Positions 14,342 through 20,899 of a DNA stretch of 20,899 nucleotides are shown here, piece after piece (the first letter of the stretch is position 1; every line of letters starts with the position of its first letter). The stretch is taken from contig JAFAZB010000028.1 in the NCBI GenBank assembly GCA_019240015.1, positions 1 to 20,899 of the forward strand. The letters run 5' to 3'. The translations under genes were made by a program, and so were the position numbers. The notes beneath the pieces were generated by a model, which was not told where the DNA came from, made no database searches, and saw nothing but the letters and a program-made list of their open reading frames with translations. This DNA is from Solirubrobacterales bacterium (GTDB lineage: Bacteria; Actinomycetota; Thermoleophilia; Solirubrobacterales; Solirubrobacteraceae).

Positions 14342-14965
14342 ATGCGGTCCAGTTCATTTTGGCCACCGCGGCGAACTCGCGATCGGATCGCCGCGGAGCT
14401 CTACCAGAAGCGAAATCCGGACGTGCCGTGGCTGGGTCAGCCGGCGATCGCGGCGTTGTCGGATCTACTGCGGCCCACGGACCGTTGTCTGGAGTGGGGG
14501 TCGGGGACCAGTACCGCCTGGCTGTGCCGCCGGGTAGCGAGCATCACTAGCGCCGAACACGATCCGGCGTGGTTCGAGCGGGTTCGCAGCCTGCTGGACC
14601 AAGACGGTCTCCGCACCGGCGTCGTGCGGCTCCTGTCCACCGATCCTCAAGAGGAGCCTTCCGCCTCGCCCTACGTGCGCCTGATCGACGAGTTTGCCGA
14701 CGGTGAACTCGACGTGTGCTACGTCGATGGCGAGCATCGCGCGGCCTGCATCACGGCCGCGTTGCCGAAGCTCGCCTCTGGGGGGATGCTGGTGCTCGAC
14801 GACGCACACGGTTTCCTCGACCACGAGACCGTGAGCCCGCATTCGCGTCAGGGGCTGGGCCCGCTGGACCTCGACTGGGCGAGCTTCGAGGAGCTGGTCA
14901 GCGACTGGCGGCTGCTGTGGACGAGCGACGGGTTTTCGGACACGGCGATCTGGTTCAAGCCGTAA
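14342..14965 (+). CDS. Class I SAM-dependent methyltransferase
   Basis: This 207-aa protein has the SAM-binding motif I LEWGSGTSTAWL at 50-61, an acidic strand-2 end (SAEHDPAWFERV near 70-81), the mid-fold LDVCYVDGEHR at 123-133 and GGMLVLDDAH at 147-156. This is the arrangement of Methyltransf_24-like enzymes, which methylate small molecules, often O- or N-linked groups on sugars or secondary metabolites. The C-terminal DTAIWFKP is usual for this group. The acceptor is unknown. It starts at ATG 14342 without an evident ribosome-binding site and ends convergently, overlapping the hydrolase gene by 11 bp. It is near the polysaccharide locus, but a link is not shown. Confidence 0.88.
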   Translation: MRSSSFWPPRRTRDRIAAELYQKRNPDVPWLGQPAIAALSDLLRPTDRCLEWGSGTSTAWLCRRVASITSAEHDPAWFERVRSLLDQDGLRTGVVRLLSTDPQEEPSASPYVRLIDEFADGELDVCYVDGEHRAACITAALPKLASGGMLVLDDAHGFLDHETVSPHSRQGLGPLDLDWASFEELVSDWRLLWTSDGFSDTAIWFKP

Positions 14966-16736
14966 GCCGCGTGGCCGGCTCGCGGAGCTGAGCGCTCGAG
15001 CGCTCGCGCGCCAGCGCTCGATCGAGGATCTCGTGGAACTGGGCCTGCGCCCAGTTCGGACGCAGCGTGTGATCCCGCACGCCGATCCGCTCGACGGTCA
15101 CCGTCGACCACCGCTCGATTCGAGCCATGCGCCCGGAGCGCCGGAGCTCGTCATCGAGCGGCTCTCCGTCGGCAAACAGAAGCAGAGCCCGCTTGCCGGT
15201 GGCGTGCAGCTGGTCGAGCGCCTGGTCCAGGCGGTGGGGGGTGGCCTCCGCGCGGGCTCGCAGCTGTGCCGCCCGGCGCCCGGGGGAAGCCAGCATCCAG
15301 CGCGCCAGCTCGCGTCCACGGCCGCTCGCGGCCGCCCGGCGGATCCTCGACCACGAGGGCCGCGAGATCAGCGCTCGAAGGTCGCGCGCCGGCGCCAGGC
15401 CCGGATCCCAGATCAGGGCTCGCGGGTTCACCATCAGGGCACTGGCGACGCGGGGGTCCAGCAGCGCCGAATGAAACGCCCAATAGGCCCCAGCACAGAG
15501 GCCCCCCAGCACGAAGCGCTCACCGACCCCGCGCTCCTGGAGAAAGTCGAGCGCTGAGAGCACTTGCGGAACCAACTCGGGGACGTACAGGCCGGCGTCT
15601 TCCGCATACGGGGTCTCATCGCCGTCGGCGTCGCCGATCCCCTCGACGTCGAGCCGCAGCGTGGGTACTCCCGCCGCGGCCCAGCGGCGCGCGGCCTCCA
15701 CCCACATGCGACTGGGGCCGATCCGCCGGACCGCACCGGCATTGAGCAGCACCACGCAGAGTCCAGGCTCCCGCGGGCCCAGGGGCTCGGTCAGCACGGC
15801 CGACAGCGCGCCGAACGGCTGCTCGATCGCCACCGGCGTCTCCTTCACCTCGCCGTCGCCGCCCACCTGGAGCTCGGCGCTGTCGCTCGCGTGCCCAAGG
15901 GTCGGCCTGACGCGCGCGGCGCCCGCGGTCTCGCCGAGCCAGCGCGTGACGCGCTCGATCACCTCGTGCGGCGCTCGAGCCTGTTGGGGGTGGGAGGTCA
16001 TCGCCGCATAGCCGCTCCCGCTGTCGAGCGACACCGCGACCCCCCAGCCCTCGAGCTGATCGTGCAGCTGGGGATCGGCGGCAATCCCGTCGCGGTCGAG
16101 CATCAGGATCCGCCGCGCCGAGGCGTTCGGGAGCGGGAGCGCCGTCAGCTCGAGCTGCTCGAGCTCCGCGACCGTTTGGGCCGTGAGCAGAAAGCCCCCG
16201 GCCTCGAGCTGCCCGGTCGGCAGCGGCGGAGGCTGCTCGTGACCGTCGAAGAACTGCGCTCGCTCGAGCCTCGAGAAGGTCCTCAGCTCCCGGATCATCG
16301 CCCCGGCGCGGGCGGGCGTGGACCAGAGGACGAGATCGTCGACCGTGCCGCCGGTGGCCGCCGCGCGGTAGGCCACCAGACCCCCGAGGCCCATCCCGAT
16401 CGCCACGATGCGCCGTGCGCCGGTCGCCACTCGCAGCCAGCTCCCGGCCGCTGAAACGGACGCCGTCCATGCGTCGAGCCGGTCGGGATCGCGCGGCGAG
16501 CCGCCGCTGTCGCCGGTCCCCGGGAAGCTGACGCGGATCGCCCCGTAACCGTCGGCCGCGAGCCGCTTCGCCCATTCGCGCCGGCTTCGGTAGGAGCAGA
16601 CCTCGTCCCAGCCAAATGGCGGGCACAGGATGACCGCGGTGTCGCGCGCGAAATGCGCAGCCGGAGGATGGAAGATCGCGCACACCGGCTCGCCCGCGCC
16701 GTCCAGATAGATGGTCTGCGCGGGGGGCGTGCTCAC
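14955..16736 (-). CDS. Tandem alpha/beta-hydrolase with altered nucleophiles
   Basis: This 593-aa protein consists of two alpha/beta-hydrolase domains (about 1-270 and 300-580). Domain 1 has VSFPGTGDSGG at 69-79 and a nucleophile elbow Gly114-Met-Gly116-Leu-Gly118, where Gly replaces the catalytic Ser, so it is probably inactive or structural. Domain 2 has RLDVEGIGDADG at 361-372, an elbow Gly412-Leu-Cys414-Ala-Gly416 with Cys in place of Ser, FADGEPLDDE near Asp523 and VRDHTLRP with His556. This gives a possible Cys-His-Asp triad like that of dienelactone hydrolases. The architecture recalls hydrolases associated with polysaccharide/exosortase loci, but the substrate is unknown. The GTG start at 16736 overlaps the glycosidase stop by four bases (GTGA), so it is the last gene of the leftward operon. 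No signal peptide. Confidence 0.85.
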   Translation of the reverse strand: MSTPPAQTIYLDGAGEPVCAIFHPPAAHFARDTAVILCPPFGWDEVCSYRSRREWAKRLAADGYGAIRVSFPGTGDSGGSPRDPDRLDAWTASVSAAGSWLRVATGARRIVAIGMGLGGLVAYRAAATGGTVDDLVLWSTPARAGAMIRELRTFSRLERAQFFDGHEQPPPLPTGQLEAGGFLLTAQTVAELEQLELTALPLPNASARRILMLDRDGIAADPQLHDQLEGWGVAVSLDSGSGYAAMTSHPQQARAPHEVIERVTRWLGETAGAARVRPTLGHASDSAELQVGGDGEVKETPVAIEQPFGALSAVLTEPLGPREPGLCVVLLNAGAVRRIGPSRMWVEAARRWAAAGVPTLRLDVEGIGDADGDETPYAEDAGLYVPELVPQVLSALDFLQERGVGERFVLGGLCAGAYWAFHSALLDPRVASALMVNPRALIWDPGLAPARDLRALISRPSWSRIRRAAASGRGRELARWMLASPGRRAAQLRARAEATPHRLDQALDQLHATGKRALLLFADGEPLDDELRRSGRMARIERWSTVTVERIGVRDHTLRPNWAQAQFHEILDRALARERSSAQLREPATRLTA

Positions 16737-19180
16737 GCCGAGGACCCCTCGAGCTTCACCGGACCGTCGAGGTTCAGCGCGGTCAGCGAACCGCCCGCGA
16801 ACTGCGCCTCGGGGCGGCTGGGGAGCAGTCGCAGCACGCGCTCGCCACCTGGCTCGATCGAAAACGCATCATCGTTAGGCAAGAAACCGGCGCAGTGCAC
16901 GCGTACAGCGTACGCGAGCCGTCGGCTGCCAACGGTGAGCGCCAGCGATCCGTCCTGCGCAGTCCGCACCGAGCTAGAAATTCCGAGCCGCGAGGAGGGC
17001 TCAGGCGTGATCGGGAACCCGGCCGGGAATCTGATCGCCTGCGATAGCAGCGTCGCCGGCTCGGTCTCGGACTCCAGGCTCGCGACGATCACGTCGTGGC
17101 CCGGAGGCCCGAAACGGTAGGCCCAGGAGGCATCGACGAACCGGCCCAGCATTGCCTCGACGCTGCTACGGACCGATCCATGAGCGACCAGCTCGAGCTT
17201 CTGGGCGGCCTGCGCGACGCGCGCCTCGTCCTTGTACAGAGCGACCCGGAGCGTTGCTCGCAACGGCGTCGGCCGGTCGTTGGCGGCGTGCACCGCGACC
17301 CCGTTCACCCCCTCGTCGGTCATCCAGACCGCCACCGGGGCCAGCGCGCGTCGTAGATAGTGGTATGCGACCTTGGGCAGCCCACGGTGATCGAGCACGC
17401 CGAGCCCGGCGCCCGGGAGCATGTCCTTGAGCCACAGCACCAGCGCGCCGCGGCACGGCGACTCCGCTCGGCGCCACTCGCCCAGCACCTCGCTCATCAC
17501 CTCGCCCGAGGTCACCCTGGCGAGCTCCAGATAACGCTCGAGGTCAAAGCGCCGCAGCGCCACGGGGTCGACCCCGAACAACCGACGCAGGTAAGCGTCG
17601 CGGACATCGTCGAAGTCCCAGCCGGCGCCCAGATCCCAGCCGGTGCCGGCGTCTCGCTGCACGCCCCGCTTCCAGTCGGGATGGTGCACGGGCACCTCGA
17701 CCTGCTCGGGAACGTTGGCGAACGCCAGGCACTCGGCGGCGAACCGCACTTCGACGCGACGGGCGTCCTCGGGGGGGAAGAAGTAGCCGCTGACGCCGAA
17801 GTAGTGCGTCACCCCTCGGTCGGTGTGGAACGGCAGCTCGCCGCCGCACGGGGTGCTGCGCAGGTACGCGCACTCGGCGCCCGATTCGCTCACCAGTCTC
17901 GGCAGGAGCTCCTCCCACAGCTCACCGCGCCCCAGCGCCGGATCGAGTCCCATCATCGCCGGCTGCTGCTCGACCTCCGAGTTGCCGCACACGACGGTCA
18001 GGCTGGGTCGCCAGGCAAGCCGATCGAGCACCTGGCGGGCCTCGCGCTCGACCTCCGCCAGGAAGTCGGGGTCCTGCACGGGGTAGTCGAGGTTGGCGAA
18101 CATCAGGTCCTGCCAGACGAGAATTCCCAGCTCGTCGCAGAGGTCGTGGAAGGCGGGGGATTCGTATGCCCCCGTGCCGACCACGCGGAGCATGTTCATG
18201 CCGGCGTCTCGCACCCGCTCGAGCAACCGGCGCAGCTCGGTCCGGGAGGGGGCGAGCGAGATCAGGTCGGCGGGTGTCCACACCGCGCCGCGGACGAACA
18301 CCGGTTCGCCGTTGACACTCAGCTCGAGCCCGTGTTCGAGGAGCTCATCCGCCCAGCCCAGGGCGCGGAAGCCGACCTTGCGCGTCGCCACCCGTTCGCC
18401 GTCGATCTCGAGCGCCGCATCGTGCAAGACGGGGTGGCCGTGCGTATGCGGCCACCATCGCTCCACGCCGGGCACCCGCAGCTCCGCCTCGAGCTCCGCG
18501 TGCGCGGTGCGCGTCAGCGGCTCGCGAAGTTCGCCGAGCACGAGCTCCGCCTTCTGTGGCTCGCCTCGGAGGGGGGCCCTGACCCGCAGCACGCCGTCGT
18601 CTCCCTCCAGACGCGCCCGCATCGTCACCTCGCCGGTGCTCACCGAGGCACGTCGCACGAGCCGCACCGGCCGCCACGGACCGACCGCCGCGGGGCCGGG
18701 CGCGAAGCCGGGCGAGCGACCGAACATCATCGTCCGGTACCAACGCAGGTTGCCCTCGTTGACCACCCGGGTGCGCCAGCGCGCCGCGGGGCGGCGGCGC
18801 TTCGCGAGCAGTGGCTTCAACGCGCGGCATACGATCGCGAGCTCGTTCTGATCGTGAATCTGGTCGCTCACGTCGAGTGCGTGCACCGCCCACATCGAGG
18901 AGGACTCCAGTACCAGCTCGCCGTTCAGGTACACCTCGGCGACCGTGGCGAGCCCGTCCAGCTCGAGCGTCACGCGCTCGCCGCGTGGCGCAGGGGGGGA
19001 CGCGAACCGGCAGCGAAACCACCAATCTTCGGTGTCGAAGTCGCGCCCGTCCGGACCGACCGCCGCCGCGGCGGTGCCGGGCACCGTTGCCGGCAGCCAG
19101 CTGAGCTGACCGAGTCCCTCGGAGTCCTGGCACTGGCCGGGCGGGCTCGACGCCACCTCCCAGCCGTCAACCAGTTCCAT
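16733..19180 (-). CDS. Glycoside hydrolase family 2, beta-mannosidase-like
   Basis: This is an 815-aa protein with the GH2 layout. A jelly-roll sugar-binding domain (about 1-175; WWFRCRF, LDGLATVAEVYLNG) is followed by an immunoglobulin-like domain (180-275), a TIM barrel (about 276-600) and C-terminal beta domains. In the barrel, NGEPVFVRGAVWTPAD and LRVVGTGAYES match beta-mannosidase subgroup patterns. VCGNSEVE at 398-404 gives the acid/base Glu402, where the usual motif is GNNENE. RFAAECLAFANVP puts the nucleophile at Glu483. Both catalytic acids are kept, so it should be active on a beta-linked sugar, perhaps mannoside. There is no signal peptide, so it is cytoplasmic. It lies 33 bp after the DUF1839 gene and overlaps the hydrolase by four bases. 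Confidence 0.9.
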   Translation of the reverse strand: MELVDGWEVASSPPGQCQDSEGLGQLSWLPATVPGTAAAAVGPDGRDFDTEDWWFRCRFASPPAPRGERVTLELDGLATVAEVYLNGELVLESSSMWAVHALDVSDQIHDQNELAIVCRALKPLLAKRRRPAARWRTRVVNEGNLRWYRTMMFGRSPGFAPGPAAVGPWRPVRLVRRASVSTGEVTMRARLEGDDGVLRVRAPLRGEPQKAELVLGELREPLTRTAHAELEAELRVPGVERWWPHTHGHPVLHDAALEIDGERVATRKVGFRALGWADELLEHGLELSVNGEPVFVRGAVWTPADLISLAPSRTELRRLLERVRDAGMNMLRVVGTGAYESPAFHDLCDELGILVWQDLMFANLDYPVQDPDFLAEVEREARQVLDRLAWRPSLTVVCGNSEVEQQPAMMGLDPALGRGELWEELLPRLVSESGAECAYLRSTPCGGELPFHTDRGVTHYFGVSGYFFPPEDARRVEVRFAAECLAFANVPEQVEVPVHHPDWKRGVQRDAGTGWDLGAGWDFDDVRDAYLRRLFGVDPVALRRFDLERYLELARVTSGEVMSEVLGEWRRAESPCRGALVLWLKDMLPGAGLGVLDHRGLPKVAYHYLRRALAPVAVWMTDEGVNGVAVHAANDRPTPLRATLRVALYKDEARVAQAAQKLELVAHGSVRSSVEAMLGRFVDASWAYRFGPPGHDVIVASLESETEPATLLSQAIRFPAGFPITPEPSSRLGISSSVRTAQDGSLALTVGSRRLAYAVRVHCAGFLPNDDAFSIEPGGERVLRLLPSRPEAQFAGGSLTALNLDGPVKLEGSSA

Positions 19181-19213
19181 CGCTAGCGCCCGGTGATACG
19201 CGGGGACGAGCCG

Positions 19214-20188
19214 CTAGCCAACGCTGCGCCCCAGCGCCTCCATGCCCTCGTCCCACGCCTGGGCGAGCGCTGCGACGGCGGGCTCGGGGTCAAACGGGCG
19301 CCGTCTGGCGAGGCGGAACGAGACCGTCTTGGTTCCTTCGACGATCCGGCGCATCGCGTCGGCCGCTGTCGCCCCCTCGGACCCGAGCACCCACTCGACG
19401 TGGTCGGCCAGCAGCTCGAACGCGGATCCAACCATCCTCACGGTGACGAATGCGTACGCGTGGTAGTCCTCGGCGGCGCCCGCGAGCAGCTTTGGGAGAT
19501 CTTCGGCCAGCCGCTCGCTCCAGGCGCGGAACGGGTTGCTCGCCGGGCGCCGGGCGTAGTGATAGGCGAGCAGCTCGCGGGCGCCCGCGCGCAGCGCCTC
19601 GCCGGTCAGGCGGGGGCCCGCGTCGAACCGGACGATCTCCACGAACGGGTCCATCACGTCCTCGGTGAAGTGGGGCAGCATCCGGAAGGCGCCCTGGTAG
19701 TCCTCTCCCTCGAGCTCGAAGAACCCGGCGTTGTGGAAGTAGCGCATCCGCTGTGCCTCGCGGTCGATCGTCTCGGGCGCCACGGTCGTCTTCAGATGCT
19801 CGCGCCGATAGCTGGTTGCGGCGGTGTCGGGCAGATACCAGGCGTCGATCTCGACCAGCACCGTCCGTCCCAGCGCCAGCTGCTCCTCGACGTGCTCGGG
19901 CAGCGTCCGGTAGGGGAGCATCTCGTGGACGTCGATCCCGAACAGCCGCTCCAGGTCGGCGTAAGGTGGCTTGAAGTAGGTGAACTGGTCGCCTTCCCAG
20001 TCGGTCCGCACGATGAATCCGAGCATCGCGAGCGGCTCGTCGCCCCGGGCGTGGAGCAGCTCCACCAGCACGTCGGCGTAGCAGTTGGTCTCCAGATAGG
20101 TGCGCCCCGCCGCGTGGAGCGGGTGCGGCTCGTAGTCCGATGGATCGACGCCCCACAGCGATACGGCGCCGGTCGACGTGGTGGTCAA
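19214..20188 (-). CDS. DUF1839 family protein
   Basis: This 324-aa protein matches my memory of the DUF1839 family: ETNCYADVLVELLHARGDEPL near 33-53, DWEGDQFTYFKPPYADLERLFGID around 63-86, and VLVEIDAWYLPDTAATSYR around 110-128. The family has no established biochemical function, but members occur beside amino acid:carrier-protein ligases, as here. By its cysteine and acidic motifs it might be an acyl- or aminoacyl-transferase that accepts the loaded carrier, which is a guess. The start is a TTG at 20188 that shares a TTGA overlap with the stop of the ligase. GGAG lies about nine bases upstream. The tight coupling supports a shared pathway. Confidence 0.87.
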   Translation of the reverse strand: MTTTSTGAVSLWGVDPSDYEPHPLHAAGRTYLETNCYADVLVELLHARGDEPLAMLGFIVRTDWEGDQFTYFKPPYADLERLFGIDVHEMLPYRTLPEHVEEQLALGRTVLVEIDAWYLPDTAATSYRREHLKTTVAPETIDREAQRMRYFHNAGFFELEGEDYQGAFRMLPHFTEDVMDPFVEIVRFDAGPRLTGEALRAGARELLAYHYARRPASNPFRAWSERLAEDLPKLLAGAAEDYHAYAFVTVRMVGSAFELLADHVEWVLGSEGATAADAMRRIVEGTKTVSFRLARRRPFDPEPAVAALAQAWDEGMEALGRSVG

Positions 20189-20899
20189 TGCTTAAGCTCC
20201 AGCTTCTCCAGCACCTGCTCCGGCCAGCTGCTCACCTCCAGCCCGTGGGCGCTCAGCAACGCCAGCGTCACGCGCTCCTCTCCAAACGCCATGCAGCCGG
20301 TGTGCGCGGGCTCGCCTCCGGCCGTCTGCAGCTCGTAGGTCAGACCGAAGTGATCCTGGTGATAGTTGGACGAGGCAATCGCGGTTGGCTTCTCGCCAGC
20401 CACCGGCGCCAGCAACTCCCACTTGAGCTCCTGATCGCGCTGCTGGGCGGCCAGTAGCCGGCCGGTGCGGCCGAAGAAGGGATCGTGCGCGACGTCGAGC
20501 TCGAGCTCCAGGCCGAGCGAGCGCAGCAGCGCCTCGGCCCGCGAGCGCCATTCGCGCCGCCATTCGATCACCGTGTCTCGATCGGCGACGCGCACGATCT
20601 CACGCATGTGAAAGATCTGCATGCGCGCGGGGTCACTCGAAGGCTCGCGCCGGAACACGTAGGAGTCCCCCGTGTCGAGCGTCAGCCCCGCTTCGGGAAG
20701 CGGGCCGCGCTGCGCGACCGCCGGATACAGCGGATAGCATGCTGCGGGGAGTAGCACCATGTCGCTCATCTGCTGGAACCCGCTCCAGTCTTCGTGCCGG
20801 GAAGCGAGCTCCAGCTGGGCCGCTGCATCGTCTTCGTCGCCCTCGAACGCGAACACGGTGCCCGCGAGATGTGGAAAGGAGCCCAGGTAGCCGCTCGTT
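20185..20899 (-). CDS. Amino acid:[carrier protein] ligase (class II aaRS-like), 5' part missing
   Basis: The frame is open to the right edge, so the N terminus lies outside. About 238 C-terminal residues are visible. These enzymes are truncated, seryl-tRNA-synthetase-like proteins that activate Gly or Ala with ATP and load it onto the phosphopantetheine arm of a small carrier protein instead of tRNA. Visible hallmarks are YLGSFPHLAGTVFAF at the edge, PAACYP, FHMREIVRV (motif 2 region), DPFFGRTGRLLAAQQ, LKWELLAPV, SSNYHQDHFG and HTGCMAFGEERVTLAL (motif 3 region). The Cys (codon near 20738), Glu (near 20600) and Cys (near 20294) fit the Cys/Glu/Cys zinc site of the characterised family. The stop overlaps the DUF1839 start (TTGA). 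A carrier-protein gene is expected upstream, beyond the window. Confidence 0.9.
   Translation of the reverse strand, partial: TSGYLGSFPHLAGTVFAFEGDEDDAAAQLELASRHEDWSGFQQMSDMVLLPAACYPLYPAVAQRGPLPEAGLTLDTGDSYVFRREPSSDPARMQIFHMREIVRVADRDTVIEWRREWRSRAEALLRSLGLELELDVAHDPFFGRTGRLLAAQQRDQELKWELLAPVAGEKPTAIASSNYHQDHFGLTYELQTAGGEPAHTGCMAFGEERVTLALLSAHGLEVSSWPEQVLEKLELKH

Noticed and set aside
13627..14550. Long forward frame opposite the flavoprotein gene
   Set aside because: Antisense shadow of a gene with clear FAD and NAD(P) motifs. The translation is His/Arg-rich and has no domain.
17360..19186. 608-aa forward frame opposite the GH2 gene
   Set aside because: Mirror frame typical of GC-rich DNA. 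The reverse strand encodes a full GH2 protein with both catalytic residues.

Overview
The window is very GC-rich, with strong G/C preference at third codon positions, frequent GTG/TTG starts and many 4-bp start/stop overlaps. Together with the gene content (a fused actinobacterial-type polysaccharide co-polymerase/tyrosine kinase and an amino acid:carrier-protein ligase) this points to a GC-rich actinomycete, plausibly a Thermoleophilia/Solirubrobacterales-like soil bacterium. The phylum is inferred from protein character, not from a marker gene. No tRNA, rRNA, IS element, phage gene or CRISPR array is visible.

Region 1 (1-10445) is a surface or exopolysaccharide biosynthesis locus of the Wzx/Wzy type. 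A leftward transcription unit encodes a fused Wzz/BY-kinase (4919-6502), a GT4 glycosyltransferase (3746-4864), a NodB-type deacetylase (3009-3749) and a Wzx-like flippase (1495-3027). A rightward pair encodes an ExoA-like GT2 (6583-7734) and an ATP-grasp ligase (7739-8965). A separate GT2 (521-1492) and a truncated GT4 (1-492) lie at the left edge. The initiating polyprenyl-phosphate sugar-1-phosphate transferase (8931-10445) closes the locus. Together they cover initiation, chain extension, de-N-acetylation or decoration, flipping and length control. No Wzy polymerase is seen.

Region 2 (10446-12960) starts with a 484-bp non-coding divergent regulatory stretch. It is followed by five short rightward genes of unknown function: a 74-aa soluble protein, a two-TM protein that seems to need a CTG start, a doubtful 55-aa ORF, a 64-aa two-TM protein and a two-TM zinc-ribbon protein. 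The last overlaps a 52-bp perfect direct repeat whose second copy abuts the next gene, with hairpins in between.

Region 3 (12961-14965) holds a flavin-dependent FMO-like oxidoreductase (leftward) and a class I methyltransferase (rightward), divergent from an AT-richer 130-bp gap.

Region 4 (14955-20899) is one leftward, tightly packed operon that enters from beyond the right edge: amino acid:carrier-protein ligase (partial), DUF1839 protein, GH2 beta-mannosidase-like glycosidase, and a tandem alpha/beta-hydrolase whose two nucleophile elbows read Gly and Cys instead of Ser. Known aa:CP ligases load an amino acid onto a phosphopantetheine carrier protein. The combination with a glycosidase and an atypical hydrolase is the best candidate here for an undescribed pathway, perhaps aminoacyl-glycoconjugate metabolism, but that role is inference only.
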